Below, one piece after another: positions 12,326 through 24,973 of a stretch of DNA of 64,000 nucleotides. The position numbers were made by a program, and so were the translations under genes. Source of the DNA: Porites lobata. Lineage: Eukaryota > Cnidaria > Anthozoa > Scleractinia > Poritidae. Where the stretch lies: NCBI GenBank assembly GCA_942486035.1, contig CALNXK010000033.1:1886001-1950000 (forward strand). Reading direction: 5' to 3'. The stretch's first letter is position 1, and each line of letters starts with the position of its first letter. Under the pieces are notes generated by a model. The model was not told the DNA's origin, ran no database searches, and worked only from the letters and a program-made list of their open reading frames with translations.

Positions 12326-12708
12326 CTCCAGCTGACATAGCCCCTTTAAAGGGTTATAGGGATATACCCAGTGAACGAAACAAAGCCGCCACTCAACGCT
12401 CACAAAACGTCCCTCGCGGCGGCGAGCAATGAGCGAGCGGTTTTATTCGCAAGCCAATATGGATCAAAATCTGGTTGAATCTGTCAAATGCGCTCACTCT
12501 TTCCACACAAAGCAAGCTGCCGAACGTTACTGTAACCCCCGAAAATATTTCAGCTCCGACGAAGAATTTTTAAGATAATTGCTTCTAGTACCAAGCATAA
12601 GAAAACAATAAACTCGTTGCCATTAACAAACTAGACTGCTACCGGTCCTCTTTTTTTTCCCGCATTTTTATTGCATGAGCGCGCGATTTGCGATGCGAAA
12701 TTCAGAGT

Positions 12709-12979
12709 ATACAGCTATTTCGAGAAAGGTTGTCAGAGAAAAATGTGTACGCGACAATCCCGAAAGGTAATATGGGATATGATCAATACACTGTTCCTGA
12801 AACTGTAGCTGTCGAACTTAGTTTTGTTGCTTTCCTTTGGCACTTTCAAACATAAGTCCATGGCCTCTCGTACCATTTTTTCAAATTTCTTTGAAGAACA
12901 GTGAACTCAAAATCACCCACAATACCTTTCGGGATTGTCGCGTTCACTTTTTTCGACAACCTTCCTCGAAACAGCTGTA
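12709..12979. mobile_element. Foldback element with about 75-bp arms
   Basis: Left arm runs from ACAGCTATTTCGAGAAAGG through GACAATCCCGAAAGGTA. The right arm is its imperfect complement, ending CCTCGAAACAGCTG. The spacer has no coding sequence. Confidence 0.75.
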
Positions 12980-13435
12980 TGGGGTAATAAAAAGTACAAG
13001 GCCCTTTGTAGCTCACAATCACGTGACCTTGATGCAGAAATTATGGGATACAACTCAACAGGAGCCTATCAATCTCTTGACCATAAACAATACCAGAGAT
13101 GGACAGACCATTAGAAGAATAGCTAGAAAGCAACTTTTGAGGTGACTGACACAAAACAATATGATTTATAAGGGTTTGTATGAAAAAAAAAAATGGAGGA
13201 CCGCAAGGCTTGCGTTCCATTGACACACGGTATTTTCTCCGTTATTCAAACCACCATAAAATGGCAATGTTAAGAGTTTAAAAGCTACAAAATGACAGAC
13301 CCACTAATTGTTTTATACTATTTCAATATTTGGTATTTTTAGAGATGTATCCTATAATTTTGGTATGAGATAGGCGAAGTGACCCCGAGCTGCAAAGAAG
13401 ATATTCGCCAAGAAAGGTAAGAGCTACTCATAGGA

Positions 13436-13574
13436 AAATCACATGACTTTTGGAGGGCCCATAGTTTATTTGTGGCCCCGAAGTAGCATCATTTGCACCC
13501 GAGCGGAGCGAGAGTTCAAATGATGCTATAAGGGACACAAATAAACTATATGCCCGACAAAAGTCACGTGATTA
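13436..13574. mobile_element. Foldback element with about 60-bp arms
   Basis: AATCACATGACTTTTGG at the left pairs with CAAAAGTCACGTGATT at the right. CATAGTTTATTTGTGG pairs with CACAAATAAACTATA, and AGCATCATTTG pairs with CAAATGATGCT. It lies just downstream of POMGNT1-like copy B. Confidence 0.85.
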
Positions 13575-13610
13575 TCATCATTATCAATACACGAGGCCAA
13601 ATCGTACAAA

Positions 13611-13616
13611 TTTATT
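13611..13616 (-). promoter_or_regulatory. Candidate polyadenylation signal of POMGNT1-like copy B
   Basis: TTTATT on the + strand is AATAAA on the minus strand, 186 bases beyond the stop codon of copy B. Confidence 0.45.
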
Positions 13617-13801
13617 TCATTAGGAAAGATTGTTTAACATGTTGCGGGCTGCAAATTTCACTGTACTTTGCCGTTTGGCCCGCGAAAAGGAGCGTTTTAC
13701 TGAGTACAGTTTGTCATTTGGCTGCCAGTAGTGATAATAATGGGAATTAAATAAGAAAAACATAAGAATATTTTTTTAACAACGTTGTTACTAAAATCGC
13801 T

Positions 13802-16800
13802 TCATGACTGCTCATTTTCCTTCTTTGGGATAAAAATAGGTGTCACTTCGGCGGGTTTATGATTACAATATGGAGAAGCTGGGCAACCCACAATGAGAAC
13901 ATGACTTCCTTTGATCCAAAGCCGCCACATACTCTTGTGAAATCCTCGTACATCTAAATCCCAAATCTTAAGACATTTAGCAATTGCCTTCCACGTAACC
14001 CAGTCTGTTGGATGCTCCATTTTGATGTAAAATACAAAGTTTTGTCCCTTTTCGCCAGGAACAAAGTCCTCGTTATCACAGAGATTTTTGGAATGGTCTA
14101 AAGTTTTCGAGGAGCTGCAAACAACACAAAAGAGGAATTAAGCATGAAAAATAAAAATTGACATAAAGAAATGAAGACAGTGGAGGAGCTTTCTTTGTCC
14201 TCCTAAGGGAACTCGGAAATGGCCTATCAACAGCTGTTTCTACAACATCGCTCCCAGGGTTCTCTCTTTCCCACATTTCAAGGACGAGAAGAAAAGAATC
14301 CTGGGAAGGCGACTGCTGTTTCTACGTCATCAACGTATTTCAGTTAAAAATTCTAAGGGGACAGACTATCACTATTTTAAGCTCCTTCAAAACTCTGTTA
14401 CTAGTTGAGGTCCTCCATAAAACGTGAAATCAGGCGTTTTCACGTCGTAGCGGTGCTGTGACGGCAAAGAAATGTCCTAAGAAATTGTGCTGCACGTGCA
14501 GAGTTGTTGTTTTGCTTGTTCAACCCAATGCATTATTCGACGTTCTTGTTGCTGTCGCCGTTCTGGCATCCTAAACTCCCTTATATCAGTAAGAAAAATC
14601 AGAGAGAGAAATATCTTCAACGTTATAAATACCTCAACAGACGCTCAATTTCTTTCTCATAGTTATCCTTCTTGACTTTTTCCACGTCAAAACGAACGTT
14701 GAGCTCTGTGTTGAGCGCATGCTTCTTGAAATACACTTCTTGGAAATATGGATGCATATTAAGTCCTTTCGACCCGAAGTGATACGTCCGGGAGATATCG
14801 GGTATTATACACTCCCTGTCTAGTCTGTTTTCCGGAAGCCGCATCCACATATCCCAGTCCCAGAACTTGTCCGGGGTCGGCCATTTTGGTTCCAGCTCCT
14901 CTTTGTACATCTTTCGTTTAAGGATCCTTCAGAAAAAAGGTACGCAATGCGTACGCATTGCAGCACATTTAAATTATTTTAAGCGGGACAGGATGATAGT
15001 TTTGCCTATAAGCCAGGTCTGGACGTCGCGAGAGCCCTGAAAATGTGGTTCTGTCAGCTGAGTATAGGACGACGTTTCGTGCACGCATCCGTTGTCACAT
15101 GTTGTTTGACGGAGTTACTAGTAATAGGGCAATTGAAAGTTACGATCATACATAGATTCGCGCAAAGTAAAGGTCATAACTACAGTATACGCTGTTGGTT
15201 GGAACAGGGTCTCATTACTTTTTGCCCTATACTTAAACTTTCCCACTCGTTCCGATGGTTAGGAAGATACGGTCGCTATACTGGTGTATATGCTCCCATG
15301 TACCCATTCTTAGACGCGCCTTCAAGACTCTGTTCTTGCAGGAAGAGTAGGGTTGAGTTGTCGAGCTACTGATCTAGATGCACTGAGCGCTTGTAGGAGC
15401 GCAAACATTAAACGGTCTCATTTATCCTTAAACGTTTCTTCAAAAGCAAGACTTTCGAAAACGTCCTTCGTCCTACTTTACCGCTCGCTAGGCCACTACG
15501 CGGGCAGAAAACCTCGCTCTGCTCACTTTATGGCTTTTTCTGTGGTGAAACTCGCGAAACCGACTTGTGACAACTCTACTTAAAGAGACTTCACTTTTGA
15601 AACCAAATAAATTAAACCTCCGTTACGTCGACGCTTTGACTGACTGTGTGAAAGACAAGTGAGAGAGACGACACATCAGACATTTGCCAGCTAATATGAA
15701 AAGAATTAAATAAACAAACTCACCAACCAAGTCCAGGCATGGTTTCTATTCGATACAACATGGCCGGGTCACCGACTGTGTGTTCATAACCCTAAAGAAA
15801 GAGCATGTTATATTTTTGATGGGAAACTCTTTATATGGCCTGTGAATACAGCCGTCCTTCCTCAGCTACTCGCTCCTTAGCGGTAGCAGGGCTGTATTCG
15901 AAAGCTAGGCTGTATAGATAACATGATGAAAAAATCCCGAAAATGAGAAACAGTTTTCATTCACTAACCAAACTGACTAAAATTAGCCAGTTCCAGGCGT
16001 TCTGTTAGTAGAGCGCGGGCGAAGAATTGACGGGGAAAGCCTCTCGTTTTCCGCGCGTATGATTTAACTCGCTCCCCACCATCTGAACTTCGCGCTGACT
16101 TCAGTGCAGATTTGACGTAAATTGACAGCAATCATCGTGACATATCCCCCTTAAAATAATCTATAACTCACCTGGTCATTCCATGCTGAGACACAATATA
16201 GACTTTGATCCTCTTCAAGAACTGGCAATAACTGGTAGAAATACCAGAATATATCTGGAGAAACATCCAGATCTTCCTCCAATATGATCATGAATTTTGC
16301 ATCTGGATACAGGTTGAATGTTGTAGTTAAGCTCGCCTTGTAATGCTGTTGAAGAGTTACAAAATAACATCAAAATCTCTCTTGCTCAGCTGATTAATTC
16401 TATTTCCCGTGTAAAACAGCGCGAACAAACTTCACTTTCTTGCAAGAGTCATAGAGCGCTTCAGATTCGAGAACAAGAATTCTACGAGTACGAGATTTGA
16501 TTGAAATTGTTATCGCATACTCGCAAAAAATATACTCGCCAGAAAGCGTCATTGAACTTTTGATTCACGGCAAAGCTATTTCTCGTGTAAAACAGCGCGA
16601 ACAAACTTCACTTTCTTGCAAGAGTCATAGAGTGCTTTAGATTCGAGAACAAGAATTCTACGAGTACGAGATTTGACTGAAATTGTTATCGCGTACTCTC
16701 AAAAAATATACTCTCCAGAAAGCTTCATTGAACTTTTGATTCACGGCAAAAGTTAGCACTGTTATCTTTATTGCAGGATGTTAAGCCCTCTTCCGATTGC

Positions 16801-19800
16801 AAAATGATAAAACTTCTTACATTTGATAACTTGCTCCCGCAACCTACGACATTTCTCGCTAAAACTCGTATTAGATTGACGACGGCTGTCCAGTTTTCCC
16901 GCCAAAATGACGCTGGTTCCCGCGTGAGCACCACTTAGAATTGAGAAAATATCCTACTCATAGTCGTCCTCGTCTCAGAATCTAAAGCTCTCTCTAGTTG
17001 TGAATTCACTTCCTAAACGACGAGATTGCTTTGGGATTAACCTTCCACTCAGACAAACTTAAGTAGCTCCAAGACCGACTATCAAGGAACGTTGCGCGGG
17101 AGGGTACTATCCTAATCCCGCATTCCCACAACTTTTTCACTAAAAGAATACCGCATCCCGTGCCAAGATTTTGGCGAATCCCGCAGTCAAATACCGTATC
17201 CCGTAAATAAATTTTCCGTTTTCCCGAAACCCGCACCATATTTCGGGTCAAATAGCGGATCCCGAAAATACCCTTCCAGAACCTGTACTGTACGCTCGAG
17301 CGCACGTGAGACAGAAGGGTGGGTTCCGAAATCCCCTTTCCTTCCCTTTCAAATACCTCAGTTTTATTATTCATTCAAAATATTTCGCCGTTTCTGATTG
17401 GCTCCAATCCCTCGGCTAAATCTTCATAACCAACTGACGCGTACCATATTTGGAAGATGCGAGCAATAATATACAATCGATTCGATGGTATAAATTAAGA
17501 TATACCATCGTTCAACCTCGGCGGCAACCTAGCTGTTAATTCCTGAGTGAACTAAAAAAGAAACTGCCGTTCGCGGCTATCCGAAGTCGAAATAGCCGAA
17601 TTTCTGACCAACGAAAGAAATGCAAGAATACGCAAAACATATCGCTCGATGGATGCTATCGATTTTTTGAGGAGTATCTGCCAGGAAACACATCTGATTA
17701 TATCCTGAAACCATGTAGAGAAATAGGTCAAAGTTTTGAGAAAAGTCTACGCAAAAGCAAGCTTTTCAAGAGCTTAAAAATACTTTGAATGAATAATAAA
17801 ACAGTATTGAATTCGGCTTTCGAATGATGTGAAGAATTACATGTAAACAGATCTCACCTGTGAGATTCTGGCATTCTTGCTACTAATAGGCGTGTGTTGA
17901 ATTCCCCTGATGCCAAACAATCGAGCAACAGCCAAAGGCTCTTCAAAATATCCATCAATAAACACGGTTATTTTACTTGGATCTGCGCCCTGTGCAGCCA
18001 GAACAGAGCGAAGCATACGATACAAATAGTTCGGCCTGTTGCTGGCAATAATGGCCACTGGGAGTGTGATTTTTTCACCATTTGGCAAGGGGTCTGTTTT
18101 GATATCCAATGGTGCTGGGTTTGAACCTGAAATACAATTCAAGTGGCAAAATATTGCTGGTTTGCACATGATGTCAAGGCGGCCATATATTTGGTGATCA
18201 AGAACAAAACATTTCTCTCCTTTGGGAACTAGTCTTCTTTCATGTAACTTCTTCAAGAAAAAATTCCTTTGTATTGACTTCCAAGGTGGCTACCTTGTCA
18301 CGTTGTTGCAAACCAAGAATTTTTTTCACTGACTTTCCACTCGGTGTAGCCTGTGAGCAAGTTCTTCATTTGGAGGAGTCTCGACAAGTCAAACAAGAAC
18401 CGCACATGAAAGGAGACGACAGTGCGAGGGGCAGGGAGAGGGCCGGGCACCATGTATGTCTTCCAGTTTCCTTCGCTATCCATAACTGAAAAGCTTGCTC
18501 ACAGGGAGGCTGCACTTCGTGATTCAAATATAAAACTTTGCAAATATAACCAAGTATAATTTGCGGGCGGGTAAAAAGACAAGGGAAGGTCACAACCTAC
18601 AACCTATTTACCTATTTACCTATTTCAACTTCGTGATAACACAGTGCTTTTTGATAGCTTTGTAACTATAAGAAATTTGTGCAATTATTGTTTAGCCTGC
18701 AAACAGGCTCACTTGTGCGAGTTCTGGAAGAGCCAGCACCTATGCCGTTGCTGCGATGCTCCCCCCTTGTAATTTTATTATGAACCACAAGAAGGGTAAG
18801 TAAGCAGATGTTGACTTTTGAATTGATCCTTACATGTACATGTATTTGTTAGAACTGAGAAGGAACCCTTCATTTTTGCTTTTCTTTTACTCTTCAGGAA
18901 ATGAAAGACGAACATGTGCCTGTTCTTACTAACGTTAGAGCGGTTTTCACTTGACTGTCGAAAGGGATTGGTTTTGGTTTTGGTTTTGGTTTTACTACGC
19001 CCTTTGGTTGGCTAGTGTATTTACTTTGGTTTTGGTTTTACGACAGTCAAGTGAAAACCGCTCTAAACAACAAGGGTCCAGTGATTGGTGGTTCCTACTG
19101 CCATGACAAATTCTTACTAGCTGGCCAAATCCAATTTTACCATCTCAGGACTCGTGGAAAAATACTGTGAGCCAAGAAAATCCTTAACAAGCAAGCCCCA
19201 AACTGTACAAAAAGTTTTCAGTGTACTCCCCATACCCTATCACTATACTTTCCCCTCCCCCCTCCCCTCTCTAATTAGCAATCAACAAACTGACTTACAA
19301 CTGCATACACTCCCATAGCCTTCAAACTTCTCACAAAACTCCTTCCTTCTTCTTGTTGCATCACTTTCCTCCCACGAACAAGACCCAGTGTCCTCTGATT
19401 GTAATGTCACTAGGGCCTGGATAGTTAGGGGCTCTCCCCAAGAGTCAAAATTGGGTGCCTTTCGGTGGCCCTCTGCACTAACAGGCCCTCGTTTCTGCAC
19501 CACAAAGGCCCATGTATCTCTAAAGTTGATGTTCTTAAAGTTTTCACTACCAAGTGTGCTCATAAGATTTCGTGCTGTCTTCTTTAGCTGGTAGGTTCCT
19601 TCATCCTAAACAAAACAATGTACGGTTCCAGAAAATATTAAGACAAAGTTGGCTGTACTATAATACAAATGCTGTTAGGGGCTGGTCATTTATTACCTGT
19701 TGGGGGGGGGGGGAGAGGAAGGTGGCCATTTTGAGAAAGCTTAGAAGATTTTCATACTGACCCTCACTTCAACCAAACTTTTTGGAAATGACCCCCCTAA

Positions 19801-22800
19801 ATTTTGCATATCCCACCGCCCCCCCTTCCCACCCATCCCATTGCTCTGGAAACTACAAATACTCTAACTACAAATCGTGCCTTAGTTCACTACATACTTT
19901 ATCTAAAGTTGTGTTCATACATGTAACAATGATCAGCATTTACTATTTATGGCTGTTACATTCAATTTTAATTCACCTTCATTACTGCCTTGTACTACTT
20001 GGTGGTCCTACTTTCCTTAAAATTTATTAAAATGACCTTCCCCCCCGGCTAACGCTTTCATATCTGACAATGACCCCAATCAAGAATTTGAAAATAACCC
20101 CCTACATAGTAAGAAAAAAATTTTCCTATTCACTTATCCCTTGGCAAGCACTATATTAAATTTGGTTGTCCAAAATCCAAGAGTTCTTGACCAAAAAGTT
20201 TTGCCGGGTTCCTAAGCCAAGTGGAGCTCACAAAAACAAATGAAATGGCCCCAGTATAGCAAAGTTAAAAAAATTCTACTGTAATTTGAAGTCACTTTTC
20301 AACTGTTTCTTTATTTTTTCTAATTAAAAATGTGCTTGTCCCACGGACAAGTCATGTCAAAGGTTCGCATATCCGAACTAAATTTCTACCTGTCCCGGAC
20401 AATCGGACAGAGGTTTAGGTGCACCTAGCCTTCCCACATACGTCCTTTGGGGTTCGTTCGTCATGCTTTCATTTTTTTTGTGGGGGAGAAATGAATGCGT
20501 GACGAACGAACCCCAAAGGACGTCTGCAGGGAGGCTATGGTGCACCCTAAATAGCCAAATGGCTGCCCCCCTCACAGGTAATAAGCGACCAGCACCCTGG
20601 GGTTGTATGATGAATACAAAGAACTCACTCGTATTGCAAAACATAAAATTCTTCCATCAGAAACCATATTGATAAATAAGACTAAAGCATCAGAATCCTC
20701 TTTGCTAGCAAAGGTGTCAAATGCTCTTGTTGCCATAACAGCACCTGTCATTTGATTGAGTACTGCGACATTCACACCCCTCGCTTGCTCATCTGTGCCT
20801 TCCAACACCTTAAAACAGAAATTAAGATAATTTTAACAAGCAGTGTAAATTAAATGGTAATGAAGATAGGAAGATGACGATTATGTGTGCAGTAAAAGAG
20901 CTAATTCATGGCTAAGAAAAATCGAAGGGACCTCAGTGCTCTGAACCTGCAAAATCCAGGGCACCCAGCAAATTATTTATTTGAGAAACATGGATTTTCT
21001 AATTATTGGATGGGAGAAAAAAATTTAGGCACCAGGGGCAACTGGGCGCTGCTAGAGTAAAGCCTTGTGCTTATTATTGACATGTGGGTAACATTATTAA
21101 CCCTTTAAGACCCAATATCCACATACAAATTCTCCAAACTGATCTGTGTACATTTCCAAACAGAATGAGTAGAGAGAATTTGATAGAAGATCAAGGCATT
21201 TTCTCTCCAGTGATCATTTTATTAATTCTCATAACCTAATCTCTTGACAATGTATGGATATTGTTAGGAGAAAATTGATGTTGGTCACCATTGAGACTTA
21301 AAGGGTTAAAGCAATCTTTCTAGAATTAACACGACAAAGAGACCTGACTTTTGATCCCAGCGACTTTAAGATTAAAGGGGCAGCAAACAGAGTATGCAAG
21401 ATTTGATTATCATAAGTATATTAGGGAAGAATTATTCATATACACCCTACATACCTTTGTTCCATCGACTGTGACCGAGGCAACATCCTTACTTGATTGA
21501 ACTTCAATGGTAATTCTACGACCCTCAACTTGAGGACCTGACAAAGACAAAAAATTTCAGAGGTATTAACCGTGGATAAAGAAATGACTGGTCTTTAGGT
21601 TTGGCCACGAGCACCCAGAATTGCAGTGTATACTTGCACAGAATATTGTGCAAGCAGGTTTTTTCTTAAAACAAGAAGAAGGCACACTTGAGATTTTTAT
21701 AAACAGTTAGAAACAGCCGCCTGTATCTCTCTCCATAGTGAAACATTTTGCGAGGGAAGTCTGAATTTTGGCCTAAAAAAATCCATGGTGGTGACATAAA
21801 TCAGTGTTTATATAATAATCTGGTGGTCATTTGTTAAACTTTTTGTTTGTCAATTTTTGTGCAAAGCAAAAATATTTCTAGGAAATGAGTGTTTCTTGTA
21901 ACATAATTTCAACACCTTGTACATTTTACTCTGGCAATAAAAAGAGTATAATATATAACTATGTTGATGAATTAAATGTCCACACCAGATTCTGGACAGA
22001 TTTATGTGATCATTATGGAACTTTTTGGGCTAAAACGCAAAAGTCTGTCCACACAACATCCCAATAATGGGTTAGAATGCTAAAAATATTCATCGGCAAA
22101 TACTGTATATGTAGCTGATGAGGGGTGAAGCCCTGTCTCAGCTGTAATATCCAATAATGATAATAATAATTTATTATTTTTATCGCACTTCTACATCACT
22201 GTCCTAAGCACTTTACATCGTATATAATATCATGATATCTGATTAATAATAAATACAAACATAGCAGTACATAATATTGTAATATCTGATATAATTTGCC
22301 TTCAACTTGTTGAATGTTAGCTTATAATGTATGTATTAAGGAAAACCCTCAAGTAGTCCATTCCCCCCACTCTGCACTGCTCTCCCCCCCCCAAAAAAAA
22401 CACAACATTAACAACCCAGATGTTTTACTGATCATTTCAGCATAGGGGTCAACCATTTGACTTTTAAGGTGGGTATGGGTGATTTCAGAAAAAATAGATT
22501 GCAGACTGATTTCAAGGGGATAAATAAAAAAACCTTGAAAAGAAATATCTCTTACTGTAAAATACTGGAAAAAAAATCTTTTACTGTTATGTGTCGGGGA
22601 AAAAAATTCTTCCTCCAGAGGTTTTGGGAAAAAATTTCTTACCCAAACCAAATCACCCATACCCCCTCCCCCCTAAAAAAAATCTACTACTTAAACATAT
22701 CAAATCGACATTGTCTTATCACAATTTAACTACTTCTCTCAATTTTATTTCTCATATCAATTATGTAATTATCTGTCACAATACTGATTCTCGAAAAAAT

Positions 22801-23272
22801 GGCCAAAGTTCGAAATAAAGGTGTGTTACTCTCTCATTAACATCACAACTAAAAATAAGAAAATACCATTGTTTACATTTTTAAAAATGTAAAAATTGCC
22901 ATCCAAGCCACTGTCTCGACGAAAACTTAAAAGAGCAGAGATTTTAAAGGATAAAAGCGATCGTTTTAAAAAGATAACACATTGCTTACCTGGATTTTCT
23001 CTGAGGTTCAACTCATTTATTTTCCCCGGAGCTGTTTGGACAGAATTTTTCTCAGTTCTATATTTCCTCGTAGTATCCCAAATAAATATCAAATTAATGA
23101 TCACTGTCACGCAAAGAACCACAACTAAAATCCATTGAATGATTCTACTAAATATCCCTTTCTTTCGTATGCGAATAGGAGTCTTCTTGCATGGAACTGG
23201 AACGCTAAAAAACGCCGATGCCGGTGTGAAAGGCTTCGCGTTCGGATTTGGTTTCCACGTAGTCGAACTCAT
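13802..23272 (-). CDS. POMGNT1-like: POMGNT1-like O-mannose beta-1,2-GlcNAc-transferase (copy B, complete)
   Basis: Nine exons in transcript order: 23272-22990, 21537-21455, 20808-20629, 19605-19299, 18126-17858, 16345-16172, 15791-15724, 14926-14633 and 14114-13802. All have GT/AG borders and join to 1,971 bp (656 aa), close to the human enzyme's 660. It is predicted to be a type II Golgi protein: basic cytosolic tail, one membrane helix (about residues 44-65), stem, ILEI/FAM3-like carbohydrate-binding domain (about 96-250), then the GNT-I catalytic domain. Motifs are ASNRPNYLYRMLRS, TVFIDGYFEEP, the metal-binding EED at 397-399, RIETMPGLGW, WDWDMWMR and CIIPDISRTYHFG. The protein should add GlcNAc beta-1,2 to O-linked mannose. 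Of the three copies this reads most like the vertebrate enzyme. Start chosen at the Met before the cytosolic tail. Several introns carry MITEs. Confidence 0.94.
14405..14582. mobile_element. Fragment of the CACGTGCAGAGTTGTTG repeat family
   Basis: Contains GCGTTTTCACGTCGTAG, then TGACGGCAAAGAAATGT, TGCACGTGCAGAGTTGTTGT and GACGTTCTTGTTGCTGTCGC. The same words occur in order at 25571-26376 (inverted) and 63770-63945. It lies in the last intron of copy B. Confidence 0.7.
16400..16749. repeat. 175-bp intronic tandem duplication
   Basis: Two adjacent copies, both beginning CTATTTC-CGTGTAAAACAGC and ending GATTCACGGCAAA. They differ by about ten substitutions, so the duplication is fairly recent. 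Located in the intron before exon 6 of copy B. Confidence 0.92.
18347..18511. mobile_element. 165-bp MITE, TAGCCTGTGAGCAAG termini
   Basis: Starts TAGCCTGTGAGCAAG and ends CTTGCTCACAGGGAGGCT. The flanks CACTCGGTG and CACTTCGTG may be a worn 9-bp duplication (7 of 9 match). Intronic in copy B. Confidence 0.7.
18935..19066. mobile_element. 132-bp MITE with 26-bp perfect TIRs
   Basis: Starts TTAGAGCGGTTTTCACTTGA and ends with the complement, TCAAGTGAAAACCGCTCTAA. The interior repeats TTTTGG several times (poly-GGTTTT). Intronic in copy B. The element at about 53249-53371 has similar termini. Confidence 0.9.
20426..20537. mobile_element. 112-bp foldback MITE, TA termini, about 9-bp duplication
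   Basis: Starts TAGCCTTCCCACATACGTCC and ends GGACGTCTGCAGGGAGGCTA. The arms contain GGGGTTCGTTCGTCA and its complement. It is flanked by AGGTGCACC on the left and TGGTGCACC on the right (8 of 9 identical). Intronic in copy B. Confidence 0.82.
21101..21305. mobile_element. 205-bp MITE flanked by TTAA
   Basis: Ends CCCTTTAAGACCC and GAGACTTAAAGGG, with TTAA directly outside both (21097-21100 and 21306-21309). Same family as the split copy at 10672-12356. A short related stretch, AGAGTGACCAACATCAATTT, appears at about 52891. Confidence 0.8.
22471..22664. mobile_element. 194-bp MITE, GGGTATGGGTGATTT TIRs
   Basis: GGGTATGGGTGATTT at the left and AAATCACCCATACCC at the right are perfect 15-bp inverted repeats. 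The interior is A-rich with several TTCTTACTG-like words. Intronic in copy B. Confidence 0.75.
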
Positions 23273-24327
23273 GCCTCATGTCCCCGAATAACTCAGTTTA
23301 AATGTACGAATAGGTAAAAGAAAGATGTAATTTTGAATCCATGACACTCATACATTTTTGCTCGACCATATCAAGGAAGTTGAAAGTCATGAATACTGTT
23401 CAACCGTACAAATGAGGTCTTGAACTTGAGTATAAACGACCCGTTTTTACCGCTGGAAGTGATGATCGAAATGGAAGCGTGGCGGGTTACTTGGTAGCCA
23501 CGCAAACCGACCCAAAATGGGAAGGAAAGAGATGGGAAATAAAGAAGAAATAATTTTTTTACGATAAGGACAGATGATTGCAAAAAATGTTATGGCCAAC
23601 TATGAAAACCTAAATTAAAGGTTATTTTTAAAAATATATAATATTATTGATCCCATTTTCACAAATATAACATTTTTTTGTGCTACGAAAGGTAGCTTAA
23701 ATCATATCTTCATAAGCATTTTTGGACATTTCAAAGTGCTTTTGCATGATCTATGCAACTTTGACCAAACTTTCAAAAAGTATACTAAAGATCTGCATAC
23801 AAATGGTGCCTGGTCTTCATAAGCTGAACACTTTAAAACATTGGAATTCTACAAAATTATACCCGAAACGGGGCATGAAAAGCCTCTGGCACCCACAGTA
23901 TTGAGTAACAAAATTATGGTCACTCTCATCATACGTTCAAAGGAAATGGGATGAAAGAAAAGAATAGAAAGGCAAAGAAATAGGAACAACATACAGTATC
24001 CATTTACTGAAGTCTATTTAAAAACAGTATAAATGTATAGGTCAATTAAACAATAATATATTATTCAATTTATAACATTTTCTGATGAGTTCTTTTCTGT
24101 TCTGGTGTAAACTGTAATCAAATTAAGTGACAGAAACACAAAGCAGAAGATAAAATTTTGCTTTTATCCAAATTATACAGAATGATTTCTGTTCTTCCTG
24201 TTTGCACGCAAAAATAAATAAGATATTATGATTTAAACTTATGATTTACACAGACAAGGCAACTGAAGGTTCTGCAGTGAATGATAACTCAAACTCAAAC
24301 GCCTTTCCACACTCCATGTTTATCAGG
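23273..24327. other. Intergenic, upstream of POMGNT1-like copy B
   Basis: About 1 kb of AT-rich sequence between the start codon of copy B and the first transposon (24328). It should hold the 5' UTR and promoter of copy B and the 3' end of the SH3/zinc-finger transcript. No specific promoter element was recognised. Confidence 0.45.
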
Positions 24328-24866
24328 CCCCGGTTGTTCAAACATTGGATAGTGCTATGCACTGGATAAGTCACCATCTAGTGGATTAAGGCAGGGCTGT
24401 CAACTCTCCCGGATCTGGGAGACTCCAGATTTTGAACAGTTTCTTCCGGTCTTCAGATTAGAATCTGAAATCTCCCGGATAATCGCCCACGTTTGCCATT
24501 TCTTGTAGATTCGAATTTTTCTGACGATGAAATTTCAAATATTTTGTGTTGTTTGAGCTATCATACCGTTAACATCAAACAGTTTTCCTCACAAACTCCG
24601 GTATGCCATTGTAATATAAGCAATATTTGTGATTGGTGGGAAGTAAACCAATTAGGTCAAACATCTTTTTTGTGCGTTTTTTTTTTCACAAATGAAGTCA
24701 TGTGCCATGCATTATGATGCCGTCTATCAACCCTTCCCCAGTCAATTATCAATATTTGAAGACGTGGGCGGTTGACAGCCCTGTTAAGGAGTCAAATTTA
24801 CTGTATTAACCACTGGATAGAGATTTATCAGGTGGATAGGGTTATTCACCTTTTCAACAACTGGGG
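24328..24866. mobile_element. Outer MITE, CCCCGGTTGTTCAAA ends, carrying a nested insert
   Basis: Starts CCCCGGTTGTTCAAACATTGG and ends TTTTCAACAACTGGGG, imperfect inverted repeats. Removing the 392-bp insert at 24392-24783 and one TTAAGG leaves a continuous element of about 141 bp. The insertion therefore happened after this MITE arrived. Confidence 0.75.
24392..24783. mobile_element. Nested 392-bp MITE, CAGGGCTGTCAAC ends
   Basis: Starts CAGGGCTGTCAAC and ends GTTGACAGCCCTG, perfect 13-bp TIRs. The direct repeat TTAAGG flanks it (24386-24391 and 24784-24789). CAGGG termini recall hAT elements, although only 6 bases of duplication are visible. Confidence 0.85.
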
Positions 24867-24973
24867 TAAGAAGAGGAAACTAATGGAAATTTTTCCCAAA
24901 TTTGAACAGAAGTACAAACTGTAGAATCTTTGGCATTGTACGTCAAAAAAATATCTGTTGGATACAGCAGTCA

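Larger units (their letters stand above)
10868..12345. mobile_element. 1,478-bp non-autonomous element with TTAA target duplication
   Basis: Termini AGGGGCTATGTCA and TGACATAGCCCCT are perfect 13-bp inverted repeats, flanked on each side by TTAA (10864-10867 and 12346-12349). A TTAA duplication is typical of piggyBac, Kolobok and some other DNA transposons. The interior holds an 80-bp MITE (11239-11318) and a 73-bp tandem duplication (about 12180-12325). No transposase is visible. Confidence 0.85.
10672..12356. mobile_element. MITE split by a TTAA-flanked insertion
   Basis: The first part (10672-10867) matches, in opposite orientation, the TTAA-flanked MITE at 21101-21305, with shared words such as ATTTTCTCCTAACAATGTCC against its complement. 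Its end GGGCTTAA is interrupted by the 1,478-bp element at 10868-12345. The missing AGGGTTA resumes at 12350. This is a nested insertion. Confidence 0.75.

Noticed and set aside
17060..17290. ORF over repeated CCCGCATCCCG-like words (minus, 17006-17374)
   Set aside because: The sequence is a low-complexity repeat in an intron of POMGNT1-like copy B with no domain signal.
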